From positions 1 through 42,882 of IMG/VR virus record IMGVR_UViG_3300043602_000084: a stretch of 42,882 bases of DNA. The stretch is one strand, 5' to 3'. The DNA is from a virus. The notes beneath the pieces are model-generated. The model ran no database searches. It had not been told where the DNA came from and saw only the letters and a list, made by a program, of their open reading frames with translations. Each line of letters opens with the position of its first letter. The first letter of the stretch is position 1. Made by a program: the position numbers and the translations under genes. Shown here piece by piece: positions 20,768 to 29,748 of the stretch.

Positions 20768-21610
20768 TTATTGCCAGAACCCGAAACCCGATGGCGCAGC
20801 GTTGGCGTAAGCCGTCTGACCAAAGTTGCCAGTGAAAGCGTTAGTGGCCGCCCCGTTAGTGAAAGCGACATATGGAGTGAAACTTCCGGTTGCTATCGTC
20901 ACTCCGCCCACGCCGGTCACAGGGTCTGCTGTTGCGTCCGCATTCCAGAGGCCGTTATTTCTGCAAATCCAGGCCAGTCTGCTGGTGAGGTCAATTGCAA
21001 ACCCAAAGACATCACCGACCGCGGTCGTGCCAAGATTTTTGGTTGTGTTGGCGCCATTCGTGTAAATGTTGGAACTAGCTCCGACAACGACTGCTGTGGC
21101 CTTGCCTGTAGTCACAGCACTCGCGAACGTCCCTGATTGATATAGCCCCAAATGATTGCCGCCAAAGGTCGAAACCTGCACCGTATCTTCGAAGTAAAAT
21201 TTCCCCGCAGTCAAAAATGCTGTGCTGGTGACACCCACACCATTGTTTGTGGTGCCGTGCGTGACGGTCAGATTGCCGTTTGACCTGACGATGCCGGCAG
21301 ACGGCGTGCCATCGTATGTCGTAGTTGCTACCGCTGTGCTCCAGTTGATAAAATCGAGAGCCGTGACAGGTTCAACAATGGCTGTCGCAAACTCCAATCC
21401 GGCGTTGAATGTATCGGCAGCGCTCGCCGCCTCGAGCATGATCTCGCCGAGGTAGGCATCGACGTTGTCGCGGACACTGGCCGGGTCATCGACCAGGGTG
21501 GCAAACACCACGTTGCCGGTTGCGGTCGCGTCGGCCGCAATGGTTGCCTCTGCGAGCTCGGCGGCAATCGCGCGGCGTGGCGGGCGCAGGCTGATATTGC
21601 AGACGAGCAT
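20768..21610 (-). CDS. tail-associated protein with SPRY-like C-terminal domain, 280 aa
   Basis: The N-terminal 70 residues are helical (RRAIAAELAEATIAAD, VDAYLGEIMLEAAS). Residues 100-275 look like a SPRY/concanavalin-type beta sandwich: KFYFEDTVQVSTFGGNHLGLYQ, GDVFGFAIDLTSRLAWICRNNG (a typical SPRY core with G.a.D.....i....nG) and FTPYVAFTNG. Such domains on phage tails bind glycans or proteins. Likely part of the adsorption apparatus. Confidence 0.72.
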   Translation of the reverse strand: MLVCNISLRPPRRAIAAELAEATIAADATATGNVVFATLVDDPASVRDNVDAYLGEIMLEAASAADTFNAGLEFATAIVEPVTALDFINWSTAVATTTYDGTPSAGIVRSNGNLTVTHGTTNNGVGVTSTAFLTAGKFYFEDTVQVSTFGGNHLGLYQSGTFASAVTTGKATAVVVGASSNIYTNGANTTKNLGTTAVGDVFGFAIDLTSRLAWICRNNGLWNADATADPVTGVGGVTIATGSFTPYVAFTNGAATNAFTGNFGQTAYANAAPSGFGFWQ

Positions 21611-22864
21611 TTATGCTGTCGTCTCTTCGAGGGCGGGTTCGGGCTTGAACTTTTCAATCCCGGCGACTGGCGTGAACTGTCCGCCCGGCAGCTTCGTCAT
21701 GGTGCCGTCATCCGCGATCGTCACGCCCAGCGTTCCGGTGTTGTCACCGTCCTGCCAGTTGGTGTTGCCGTGCAGCAGGACATCGGGCTTCTTCCCCAGG
21801 ATCGCACTCGCGGCGGTTCCGGTCGGATCGACTGGCTTGCCATCCTTGACAAAGGCGGCGCGATTGCTCGCATCCCCGGTGTCCAGCGTGACGCCGGTGA
21901 AGATCTGGAGTTCGGCCATCTCGACGCGAAAGATCGCATCCACATAATGCGAGGCGGCAGGAAGCCCCAGCTCTTCCCCGCTGGCAGGAATCAGGCCGGG
22001 TGAATAGTTCCCGCTCGGAAGCGGAACGTAGTTGTTGAAGAACAGCGGTTGCTTGCTATCATCAAAGTATGATTGGTGATCGACTTGCTGGGTCACTATG
22101 GTGTTTTCGCCAAGACCATCATCCTCGGCCCTGAATGGCCCCAGATTTTCCCAGCCCCGATAATCAACATCATCGATGGCGTACCACAACCGGCAATCGC
22201 TGCTCGGCTTGGGGCCTATTGTAAGGTCTCCGCTCACATCGAACGAGAGCAACACATGATGCCAGGTGTCGGGCTCCAGGCTGATATCGGTTATGACGTT
22301 GAAATTTTCATTCTGCGCGTCTTGAATACCGTATGTCCCATCCGCGATGGTCGATTTTAATCCGTATCCTGTGTCAGGCCCGAATGCCTGCCCGACAAAG
22401 CCGGTGCCTGGGGTGAGCATTTGATCTTGTGCGCCTGCCACATAATCCAGGCTCGTCGCAAACCATTGCAGACTGTCATAGGAGCCATGGTCTCCCGTCT
22501 GGATGTTGAACACCATGTCGAACGTCCCGTCACTGTAGCAGTGCAAGCCGATGAGGCATGGATCCACCTCATACGGCGTATGAGCTTCCCAGCCCACCGG
22601 CTGGGCGAGAGTGGGAGGAGTACCTTCACCCGGATAGGGACCGATAATGTCGGGGTCGATGATGAATTGATAATTGGCGTTGGTTTGAATCGAGCCATAC
22701 GTGAGCAGCGGCAGGATTTTTTGCATCATGGGAAAATTCTCATCATCCGTCGGCAATGAATGTTCCGATGCTGCGATGACCGATTCTCTGGGCACCCGGA
22801 ACCACAGGGAAAACACTGCCTTGGAAAAGTCGGGGATGCCGTTTGGCAGTTTGAGATAGCTCAT
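21611..22864 (-). CDS. tail protein with LamG/concanavalin-like domain, 417 aa
   Basis: The start LPNGIPDFSKAVFSLWFRVPRES and the later block ITDISLEPDTWHHVLLSFDVSGD followed by LWYAIDDVDY are the pattern of a laminin-G/concanavalin fold (surface-area display with the W-H-H-V-LLSFD core). The C-terminal 100 residues form another mixed domain (AIFRVEMAELQIFTGVTL). Probably a carbohydrate-binding adhesin at the tail tip. Confidence 0.72.
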   Translation of the reverse strand: MSYLKLPNGIPDFSKAVFSLWFRVPRESVIAASEHSLPTDDENFPMMQKILPLLTYGSIQTNANYQFIIDPDIIGPYPGEGTPPTLAQPVGWEAHTPYEVDPCLIGLHCYSDGTFDMVFNIQTGDHGSYDSLQWFATSLDYVAGAQDQMLTPGTGFVGQAFGPDTGYGLKSTIADGTYGIQDAQNENFNVITDISLEPDTWHHVLLSFDVSGDLTIGPKPSSDCRLWYAIDDVDYRGWENLGPFRAEDDGLGENTIVTQQVDHQSYFDDSKQPLFFNNYVPLPSGNYSPGLIPASGEELGLPAASHYVDAIFRVEMAELQIFTGVTLDTGDASNRAAFVKDGKPVDPTGTAASAILGKKPDVLLHGNTNWQDGDNTGTLGVTIADDGTMTKLPGGQFTPVAGIEKFKPEPALEETTA

Positions 22865-22995
22865 TGTGTCTTGGGTTTATCCGGCTTCGGCGCATCCTGG
22901 TCCCGGTCACCGAAGTCAACGGCGAGACCGCTACCCCATTGCACGTTGACGACTTGCGTCGGGAAATCGAGACCTAGCCCGTCGTCCTTCGCCAT
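22861..22995 (-). CDS. 44-aa hypothetical protein
   Basis: A short gene between two tail genes: the start lies 4 bases past the upstream stop and its own stop overlaps the next start as ATGA. The product begins MAKDDGLGLDFPTQVVNVQW and ends in a charged Pro/Lys tail (DQDAPKPDKPKTQ). No family recognised. Good coupling makes it likely to be real. Confidence 0.52.
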   Translation of the reverse strand: MAKDDGLGLDFPTQVVNVQWGSGLAVDFGDRDQDAPKPDKPKTQ

Positions 22996-22999
22996 CAGA

Positions 23000-23803
23000 T
23001 CAGATGTCCGTGCGCACGAACGGCAGCGTCACCGACAGACCGGCCGGCTCGGCGTTATCGGACTGCGTTACCCGCAGCGCGTAATGATCGCCTGCGGCAA
23101 AGTCCACGGCAGTGTTGATAACAAAATCGCCGGTCTGCCCGCCGGCGGTATCGATCTCGCCGCCGGCGTCAAAGGTGATGGTGCCAATCTCGGCACCGTT
23201 CTTTTCGATCGAGACGATGATATCGGTTGCGCCGGTCCCGTCGTTACCGACATCGAGATAGGCGTAAGCACCGGCATCGCCGGCCGCGAGCTGCATGCTG
23301 CGGTTGGCAATGCCGAGGAACAGCAGTTCGTCGGCCGCGCGCTGGATGCTGCCGGGCGCGAAGATCGCGGCGTCATAGTTCACATCCCGCAGCGGCATCC
23401 ATAACGAATAGAGCGGATTGTGGTCGGTGCTGCCGTCGGTGGCATTCGGATCGAACGGCGCCGGCGATGGCGGCGTCGTGTGTGCCTCGAGTACCTGATA
23501 GAAACCATTACCGGCGGTGAACAGATGCCCAGGCGCATAGGGTGCGCTGTTCATCCACGCGCCGACATACTGGAAGGTTGCGATTGGTAATGGAATTTCT
23601 TGCGACGTTCCGTCCGTGAAATGGAACGTCATGCTGTTCGATGTATAGGTGACGGTGTCGATGCGCTTGCCCTCGGCCAGGTCGGCGTTCAGGGCCACGA
23701 TGCGCTGATCGACATCGTAAAAATTGCCATCGACCTGGGCTGCGCTGATCGGCGCACCAGTGCCGGTTCCCCATGCACCAGTCGTCACATAGACAATGGT
23801 CAT
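23000..23803 (-). CDS. tail tip or fibre-like protein, 267 aa
   Basis: The N-terminus VYVTTGAWGTGTGAPISAAQVDGNFYDVDQRI is a recurrent attachment segment of phage tail fibres and collar proteins (…L…A.vD.NF..l…). Residues 75-130 form a carbohydrate-module-like segment (ATFQYVGAWMNSAPYAPGHLFTAGNGFYQVLEAHTTPP). The C-terminal 110 residues are a beta-rich domain. Probably part of the adsorption device; overlaps the next gene by 4 bases. Confidence 0.72.
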   Translation of the reverse strand: MTIVYVTTGAWGTGTGAPISAAQVDGNFYDVDQRIVALNADLAEGKRIDTVTYTSNSMTFHFTDGTSQEIPLPIATFQYVGAWMNSAPYAPGHLFTAGNGFYQVLEAHTTPPSPAPFDPNATDGSTDHNPLYSLWMPLRDVNYDAAIFAPGSIQRAADELLFLGIANRSMQLAAGDAGAYAYLDVGNDGTGATDIIVSIEKNGAEIGTITFDAGGEIDTAGGQTGDFVINTAVDFAAGDHYALRVTQSDNAEPAGLSVTLPFVRTDI

Positions 23804-24186
23804 TCAGCTACTCTGATTTTGTCTCGTTTCGTAATCTCGATATTCTTTTCTTCCTCAACAGGCTGCAACCGCCACTGCTCCTTTTCCCCGCCACCTTGCA
23901 TCCAGATTTTATTGGCTACTTCGATGTCGACAAAATTGTCCTTGTTGACTTTACCGCTCTGGTCCTTCTGATAAACGCGCGCGACATCAACTTGACGTTT
24001 TGTTTCCTGCCGCTGTGATGACGATGCGCTGGCGCTGTAGCTATTTGACAAGGTGACCTCCGTGGCGCCGTTGCCGTTGATCTCCGCAAATCCCTTGTCG
24101 GGATCATCCAGCGGCGGCAGTGATTGTGCCCGAGCCGGCCGGATATTGGGGAAAACAACCGGCCTGACGACAACTTCCAATCCCAT
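23800..24186 (-). CDS. conserved tail-region protein, 128 aa
   Basis: No named family. The start LEVVVRPVVFPNIRPARAQSLPP is followed by a Ser/Gln-rich middle (SNSYSASASSSQRQETKR) and a charged C-terminus. Similar proteins lie after the large tail protein in Rhizobiales phages. ATG 24186 gives a TGATG junction with the upstream gene; GTG 24189 is an alternative start. Probably a minor tail component. Confidence 0.65.
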   Translation of the reverse strand: MGLEVVVRPVVFPNIRPARAQSLPPLDDPDKGFAEINGNGATEVTLSNSYSASASSSQRQETKRQVDVARVYQKDQSGKVNKDNFVDIEVANKIWMQGGGEKEQWRLQPVEEEKNIEITKRDKIRVAE

Positions 24187-26078
24187 CACGCCGCCTCCAG
24201 ATCATAACCGGCCGGAATTTTCAGGTCGGTGACCTCGATCTCGTAATCGGTCGAGAACTCGCGCGTCATGCTCTTGAGCTTGAATTTGGCGCGGCTCTGA
24301 TATTGCGCATAGCCGCCGCCGCCCGCAATTTCATCCACGCCAGGCTCCGGTCCATGCTCGACAACGAGACCGACCTCGATCACATCCTCCGCTGTAAGGT
24401 TGGACAGGAAGTCGATGCCATCATCGTTCGGCGTGGCCGCCGGCGGTTGATACCCCACCGACGAATCGGTGAACGCATCCACCAGGATCGTCCGGTCGAC
24501 AAACTGCTGATAATCGAACCCGACATAGTCGGTGCTGCAGTAGATCGGCGTTCCGGTGGTTGCCGTCACCAGCCCGCCATATCCAATGGTGCAGCCGATG
24601 CGGACCTCGCAATTGATCCGGCCGTCGGAACCATCGAGCGCAATCGAATAAGCGATGATCTTGCCGGTCGCCTCGCCGACCCGCGGCTCGGCCAGGAATG
24701 CATTCTTGCGCAGCGTGATCTCGGGCATGCGCGACAGTTTGGGCGCAAATGTGATTTCCACCGCCCGCGAGCGCATCATCAAATTTGCGCGCGCCAATGC
24801 AATCAAATGCTCCAGACTTTGATTGCCGCGTTCGGTCGCGATGTAGGATCGCCGCCGCGGGTCACCGATGATAGGCGGCTGACCATCGATCACCTCGCTC
24901 AGATTGACCGAGCGAATATCATCCAACCGCAACGCCTCGCCATCCTCGGGATCAGTCAGGATCGGCTGCACATCGGCGAACAGCGTCAGCGACACGCGCT
25001 CGGTGCATTGCCGTTCGGCGCTGTATCCCGCCACCAGGGTGGCATCGATATGTTGTATGCCGAGCGCTTTTATGGTCTCCGAGAAGCTGCGACTGGCCGA
25101 TGCGGTGCCGCCGCCCTCATCAAAGGTTGTACTATAGCTGTCGTTGGTGATTTCACTTGACAGCGTTGCGACCGGAGCGGTGCAGGCTGTTTCCGAGCTT
25201 GACCACGTAATCGTCGAGGTCGTCTCATCGGTGTCCTCGAGGGTGATGGTGCCCGATCTGGTCTCGGTGTAGGTCGTGAAGTTCAGCAAGTCCCTCGCGG
25301 TTGCTCTCGCCACCTCCCAGCCCTCGCCAAGGCCGCTTCCGTTCGTGGGCCAATCACCGGCTTTCAATCCTGGGATCACGTGGCCTTTTGCATTTGGCCA
25401 ATGCGAGATCAGATAGCGGGTCAGATCGACGGTGCCGCGTGCCTGCTGCGTCCAGGTGAACTCCGCGGCAACGTCGACGCGAGACAGCGGCCCGCTCGTC
25501 AGTGTCAGACCGAGCCCGTCATACAGAACCGTGCCGTCATCGCTGCCACCATCGAATGACACCAGCCCATCCTCGCCGCTGATCTCGTCCGAGACGGTGA
25601 TGACATGGCTCTCGCGATCGTAATGCCAGATCTTGGTGTAGCCCTCGAGCACGACATCAGGATCTTTGCGCCGCTGCGGATCGAGCACCGCCTCGTCGTA
25701 GAACGGCAGCACCCGCAAGCTGTCGGCCAGGGCTTCCTTCTGCGCCACCACGTCGAACGGTCGCGCCACGAATTCCAGCGTCACCAGTTCCTCGAACAGG
25801 CTGGTCGGGATGCCGACGAGCCGGCCGCGGAACTTGATCAGCGCCGGCCCGCAGTCGAGTGCAAACCACACCCAGATTTTGCGGCCGGGACCGAGCAACC
25901 CGATCGGATCACCGGCGACATTGCGCGGGCGCCGGACAACGGCGGTCAGGCTCGCCGGGTCGCCCTCCTCCTGCGTCAGTGTGAACGAGAACACCGCCTC
26001 ATCCCAGCGCAGATGCTCGGGACCGAACGTCGTCTCACTGGCATCGACCCAGGCGAAATAGGGCAGGCCAGCCGGCAT
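24186..26078 (-). CDS. large tail or baseplate protein, 630 aa
   Basis: A long beta-rich protein with no membrane segment. The N-terminus reads like a phage tail protein (LRWDEAVFSFTLTQEEGDPASLTAVVRRPRN, GRKIWVWFALDCGP, KFRGRLVGIPT), as in hub-type modules that bind tail tube proteins. The middle contains Ser/Thr-rich strands and the C-terminus ends YEIEVTDLKIPAGYDL. Placed right after the 130-aa tail protein and tape measure, it likely forms the tail tip hub. Exact family not recognised. Confidence 0.7.
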   Translation of the reverse strand: MPAGLPYFAWVDASETTFGPEHLRWDEAVFSFTLTQEEGDPASLTAVVRRPRNVAGDPIGLLGPGRKIWVWFALDCGPALIKFRGRLVGIPTSLFEELVTLEFVARPFDVVAQKEALADSLRVLPFYDEAVLDPQRRKDPDVVLEGYTKIWHYDRESHVITVSDEISGEDGLVSFDGGSDDGTVLYDGLGLTLTSGPLSRVDVAAEFTWTQQARGTVDLTRYLISHWPNAKGHVIPGLKAGDWPTNGSGLGEGWEVARATARDLLNFTTYTETRSGTITLEDTDETTSTITWSSSETACTAPVATLSSEITNDSYSTTFDEGGGTASASRSFSETIKALGIQHIDATLVAGYSAERQCTERVSLTLFADVQPILTDPEDGEALRLDDIRSVNLSEVIDGQPPIIGDPRRRSYIATERGNQSLEHLIALARANLMMRSRAVEITFAPKLSRMPEITLRKNAFLAEPRVGEATGKIIAYSIALDGSDGRINCEVRIGCTIGYGGLVTATTGTPIYCSTDYVGFDYQQFVDRTILVDAFTDSSVGYQPPAATPNDDGIDFLSNLTAEDVIEVGLVVEHGPEPGVDEIAGGGGYAQYQSRAKFKLKSMTREFSTDYEIEVTDLKIPAGYDLEAA

Positions 26079-26470
26079 CAGACTTGCCTCTGCTCGGCTT
26101 CAAGATTCCACGCCACTTCGGCCGCCCATTCGTCGCGCGAGGTGTTCCAGGCGGTGACCTTGGCCAGGATGGTCAGCACGTCGACGGACGTGCCGGTATT
26201 GGAAACGCCGAGTCCGGGAATGCATTGGATGGTGACATCCTGGCCGGGCCAGATGTCGGTCAGCACCGGCGCCTCGTGATCGGTGCAAGTAATCGAGACC
26301 TTGTATTGCCGGAACTGCGCCACTGAAATGTCGGCGAGGAAACCGCGGCAGTCGCGCGCCACGTTGGCGGCCTGCTCGATCGGCTCGAGCGTCATGGTAA
26401 TGCCACGCACGGCATAGTCCGAGAAGTCGATGTTATCGATCGCCAGCAAGGTGTAGGGCGGATGCGCCAT
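26078..26470 (-). CDS. minor tail protein, 130 aa
   Basis: A single-domain protein between the tape measure and the hub-like protein, position-matched to distal tail proteins. Segments: LLAIDNIDFSDYAVRGITMTLEPI, CRGFLADISVAQFRQYKVSITC, VLTILAKVTAWNTSRDEWAAEVAW. It is beta-rich with three Cys. One-base overlap with the downstream gene. Function from gene order. Confidence 0.7.
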   Translation of the reverse strand: MAHPPYTLLAIDNIDFSDYAVRGITMTLEPIEQAANVARDCRGFLADISVAQFRQYKVSITCTDHEAPVLTDIWPGQDVTIQCIPGLGVSNTGTSVDVLTILAKVTAWNTSRDEWAAEVAWNLEAEQRQV

Positions 26471-28548
26471 CAGGAATACCGGCTGGGCTTGCGGCCGCCG
26501 CTGCGAACTTGCGCCAGCGCCGCCGCCCGGTGCAATTCATCCACCACCGCAGACGAGGCGCGCAGGCCGCTGATCGGAGCCAGGCCGGGGAACGCGATGG
26601 TGACATGGCTCATGCCGCCAACCGCGCCGCCAGCGGCAAACGCCGGCATCCGCGGGACCATCCCGCCGAGCGCGAACCGGCCCATGCCGTCGAGCACGTT
26701 CGAGAGGTTACCGCCCGAGCGCCGCAGCGCCTCCAGGAAGGCCAGCACGCCCGGCTGTGCCACTGCTCGCGCCGGCATGATGTGCTCGCCGCGCGACACC
26801 CAGGCCAGATTGGAATCCGAGGTGCCGGTGCCGCGACCGCCGAGCAGCCCGCCACGGGCGCTGCGGCTCGCACTCAGCGCGCTGCTGACCGCTGCCGCCA
26901 TGTCGGTGATGATCCGGGCAAGATCCATAATCACGGATGACTGGCTCTTGATCGCCTCGGTGTTGGCTTCGATCGCCTGCACCATGCTATCGACGGACAC
27001 GTTGACGGTTCTTGTTCCGCCGCCACCCACCAGGCCGCCGCCGGCAAACCGCTGCGCGTTGAGCGCGGCAAACAAACCCGCTCCGTACTTGCGCACGGCC
27101 GCCGCCCGCACCACGAACTCGCCGCGCGAGAGCCACGCCAGGTTGCTGTCCGAGGTGCCAGTGCCGCGGCCACCGATCATGCCGCCGCGCGCATTGCTGC
27201 CGATGCCGCCTTGGCCTATTGGCTCGCCGCCCGGAAGCGGCGTGTCGCCGGCCTTTTTGAGCAGTCCCAGCCATTGCAGCAATGTCCGCATTCCGTTTTC
27301 GAGCTTCGCAGTGAGCGCGTCGACCCAACTGCCTAACCCCTCAAACCCGGTCAAATCCCAAACGAATTTGACCCCGACCGCAGCGAGCCCTTGGATGGTA
27401 AAATAGTTTAGCGCATTGCCGGCGGCCATGACGGCATTCGTAAACGTCGTCCACGAAAGGTTATCAATTGCAGCTTGCAAGGTCTGCAGCATTGTCGTCA
27501 CCGCATTGATTTCGGCGGTGACGAAAGGCGCGAAGCTCGTACTGCCGAAGCGCGCAAATGCAGCTTGCAGCTTGGTCATGGCCTGCGTCAGCAGGAGCGC
27601 ATTGGCCTCGGCGGGCGGGAGCGAACCCTCCGCTAATCGCAAACTCTGGATGAATTCAGCGGCTGCAGGCCCCAGTAATTTGAACGCCAGTGCGGTGCGT
27701 TGCGCCCCGTCCGGCAATCGCTCCAAAAGTTCTTTGAACGCCTCCATCTGATCTGCGGCATCGGCATCGATGTCGATCTCGACCTTTTGCCCGGTGACCT
27801 GCTCGACCAGTGCTTTCAGCCTGGCAAGCTCGAGCCCGAGCTTTTGGATATCCTTTTCGCTGACGCCTGGAATCTTGTAGCCCAGCGACAGCAATGCTTT
27901 AGCCGCAGCATCGCCAACAGCGGTAAATTCCAGCGCCTGCTTCTTCAATCGTTCGAGCGCCGCGCCCGACCCGATAAAACCATTCTTTACTGACTCAGCA
28001 TCGCGCGCGACCCGCTCGAGCCGCATGCGCTCGATGTTTTGTTGCACATGGGCAAAAGCGGAGCTGATGCCTTGCGCGGATATTCCAAACGCCTCCAATT
28101 TTTGACGCGCCGCATCGAACTCCTCGAAGCTCAGGCCGAGCTTGATCGCCTCGGTGCTGATCTTGGTTATTGATTGGGCAAACGCGATCGTCTGCTTGTT
28201 GATAGCCGCAATTGCCGCCCCGGCCACCAGGCCTATTGGCACAATGGCCCGGCCCAATGCCGCAAAAGCAGTCTCTGCCGATTGCACACCGACGACGAGA
28301 CGCTCCCAGTTGGCCGCCTTGGACACCGCCGCCTGAATCTTGTCGACCGCGGCCGTGCCCTCGACGCCCAGGCTCTTGAGTTGCGCGGTGACGGCTTCCG
28401 GCTTGAGGTTCCTGAAGCCGCCGACCTCCGTGGCCGATTTCTCGATCTGGGCAAACGCCTTTTCTCCCGCCTTGCCGATATCGGCGAGCTGGCGCTCGAT
28501 CTCCTTGCCGCCCTCGAGCGCAATTTGAACCGACAGTTTCTCGGCCAT
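26470..28548 (-). CDS. tail tape measure protein, 692 aa
   Basis: Sets tail length. The N-terminal half is a long helical, Ala/Glu/Lys-rich region (LEGGKEIERQLADIGKAGEKA), with hydrophobic helices around residues 95-115 and 340-400. The C-terminal part repeats a block GGRGTGTSDSNLAW.SRGE twice (about residues 467-500 and 568-600), with the second followed by ARAVAQPGVLAFLEALRRSGG; this repeat is typical of tape measures in temperate siphophages. By the usual rule of about 1.5 angstrom per residue the tail would be near 100 nm. Confidence 0.88.
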   Translation of the reverse strand: MAEKLSVQIALEGGKEIERQLADIGKAGEKAFAQIEKSATEVGGFRNLKPEAVTAQLKSLGVEGTAAVDKIQAAVSKAANWERLVVGVQSAETAFAALGRAIVPIGLVAGAAIAAINKQTIAFAQSITKISTEAIKLGLSFEEFDAARQKLEAFGISAQGISSAFAHVQQNIERMRLERVARDAESVKNGFIGSGAALERLKKQALEFTAVGDAAAKALLSLGYKIPGVSEKDIQKLGLELARLKALVEQVTGQKVEIDIDADAADQMEAFKELLERLPDGAQRTALAFKLLGPAAAEFIQSLRLAEGSLPPAEANALLLTQAMTKLQAAFARFGSTSFAPFVTAEINAVTTMLQTLQAAIDNLSWTTFTNAVMAAGNALNYFTIQGLAAVGVKFVWDLTGFEGLGSWVDALTAKLENGMRTLLQWLGLLKKAGDTPLPGGEPIGQGGIGSNARGGMIGGRGTGTSDSNLAWLSRGEFVVRAAAVRKYGAGLFAALNAQRFAGGGLVGGGGTRTVNVSVDSMVQAIEANTEAIKSQSSVIMDLARIITDMAAAVSSALSASRSARGGLLGGRGTGTSDSNLAWVSRGEHIMPARAVAQPGVLAFLEALRRSGGNLSNVLDGMGRFALGGMVPRMPAFAAGGAVGGMSHVTIAFPGLAPISGLRASSAVVDELHRAAALAQVRSGGRKPSRYS

Positions 28549-28558
28549 GACGTGCTGC

Positions 28559-29113
28559 CTAGTTGTCCTTGAAGTGCTTGAGAAACAGCATTGCTATTTT
28601 CGCTGCGTGTTGCTTGACGATCTCGGTGATGCGCCACCTCTTCGGGATGCGCACCGACGGCACGCCGATGTAAAGCGGCTTGCGGTCGCGGTCGCGATCA
28701 TTGGCATCGAACAGCATCGGCTTGCCGCGCACCGTGGCCGAGACCAGTTTCTTTCCCGATCGGCTCGCCGTCGGGGCGCCGGGCGTGGTCGGAATCCACA
28801 ACAGCGGCTTGCCCTGGATGGTCGCGCCATGCTCGAACACGCCGGCGAAACCAAACTTGTGGAAGATGATGGCCTTGGCCTGCAGCGACGGCTCGCCGGC
28901 GTCCACTGCATCCAGCGTTCGGTATTGCAAGCCTTGCTGCCACTTCGGCCCGAACTTGCCGGCACCGGCGATGTTGCTGCGCCCTTCTTGCACCGCATTG
29001 GCGGCGGTCTCGCGCAGCGCCGCAACCGCAGCCGTCGCCACCGGCCGCTGCTTCTCGCGGATCATCTGCAGCCAGCGCGGCGTGTCCACTTTGACTTTAA
29101 TCTGTGCGGCCAT
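28559..29113 (-). CDS. minor tail protein, 184 aa
   Basis: Contains FGFAGVFEHGATIQGKPLLWIPTTPGAP and LYIGVPSVRIPKRW, a recognisable pattern of small phage proteins encoded next to the tape measure (DUF6441-like, by memory). The first 50 residues are helical and basic (RPVATAAVAALRETAANAVQEGR). Probably a tail assembly or minor structural protein. It lies between the chaperone extension and tape measure genes. Confidence 0.7.
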   Translation of the reverse strand: MAAQIKVKVDTPRWLQMIREKQRPVATAAVAALRETAANAVQEGRSNIAGAGKFGPKWQQGLQYRTLDAVDAGEPSLQAKAIIFHKFGFAGVFEHGATIQGKPLLWIPTTPGAPTASRSGKKLVSATVRGKPMLFDANDRDRDRKPLYIGVPSVRIPKRWRITEIVKQHAAKIAMLFLKHFKDN

Positions 29114-29270
29114 CGCTGGATCCGATGATGTCCTTCAGCCGCTTTTCAATGGCCTTGCCGCTGCCCTGCGCGCCATAGAACCCGTTCACCAGCGCGTCGG
29201 CGCGCTCATGCCGCTCGATCGTGTCGCTGAATTCGAGATAGGCCGCGATCTGCCGCGGCGTCAGCATCAT
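29097..29270 (-). CDS. tail assembly chaperone, second frame (gpT-like, 57 aa or frameshift extension)
   Basis: ATG 29270 overlaps the gpG-like stop as ATGA, giving MMLTPRQIAAYLEFSDTIER and ending KRLKDIIGSSDGRTD. The same reading frame is already open and protein-like upstream (SPLAEIPIAITALIRRGFPP), in the -1 frame of the gpG-like gene, while the zero-frame tail of that gene is low quality. This supports a programmed -1 shift at GCAAAAC (29353-29347) or GTAAAAG (29344-29338), producing a gpGT fusion of about 214 residues. Independent translation from the ATGA start is the alternative. Confidence 0.65.
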   Translation of the reverse strand: MMLTPRQIAAYLEFSDTIERHERADALVNGFYGAQGSGKAIEKRLKDIIGSSDGRTD

Positions 29271-29740
29271 TGTAAATTCGGGCGGGAAACCGCGTCGGAT
29301 GAGGGCGGTAATGGCGATGGGGATTTCCGCAAGCGGACTTTTACGGGTTTTGCTTCTTCGCTCGCTTCGCCGAGTTTCTTGAGCATGTCGAGGAAGAAGC
29401 CGAATCCGTTTGGGAATGTCAGCCCGACGATCGCCGTGACCAGTTTCAATTGATCTTCCACAAGCAGTACCGTGCTGGCGTGCCGCTCATACTTCTCGTC
29501 CTCGAGATGCCCGGTGCCTGCCGCAATGATCGGGCCAACCGCGCCGCCACATTGCTTGATCAATCGTGGCACAAAATCGGCCGCACTGAAGCCGCCAAGC
29601 AGCAGCGCTGCCATATCGGGAAACCTCGATACAATCGAGGCGACAGCATCAACCCGCAAACCTCGCACAATAATTCGCGTCCCATTGATCTTGAAAACCT
29701 CGCAGCTCGTCGATGGCGCAATGTCCAGAAGGTCTGCCAT
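29267..29740 (-). CDS. tail assembly chaperone (gpG-like), 157 aa
   Basis: Lies between the tail tube and tape measure genes, the fixed place of the tail chaperone. The body has LDIAPSTSCEVFKINGTRIIVRGLR, a helical core (VASIVSRFPDMAALLLGG) and LVTAIVGLTFPNGFGFFLDMLKKLGEASEE. The last 25 residues in this frame (RLRKSPSPLPPSSDAVSRP) look like out-of-frame filler, consistent with ribosomes shifting to the -1 frame before the stop. ATG 29740 has AGGA 6 bases ahead. Confidence 0.75.
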   Translation of the reverse strand: MADLLDIAPSTSCEVFKINGTRIIVRGLRVDAVASIVSRFPDMAALLLGGFSAADFVPRLIKQCGGAVGPIIAAGTGHLEDEKYERHASTVLLVEDQLKLVTAIVGLTFPNGFGFFLDMLKKLGEASEEAKPVKVRLRKSPSPLPPSSDAVSRPNLQ

Positions 29741-29748
29741 GGCTGATC

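Noticed and set aside
24303-25160. 285-codon plus-strand frame
   Set aside because: Antisense to the 630-aa tail protein; Arg/His/Asp-rich shadow composition.
26462-27406. 314-codon plus-strand frame
   Set aside because: Antisense to the tape measure gene; Pro/Ala/Ser-rich shadow without recognisable motifs or ribosome site.
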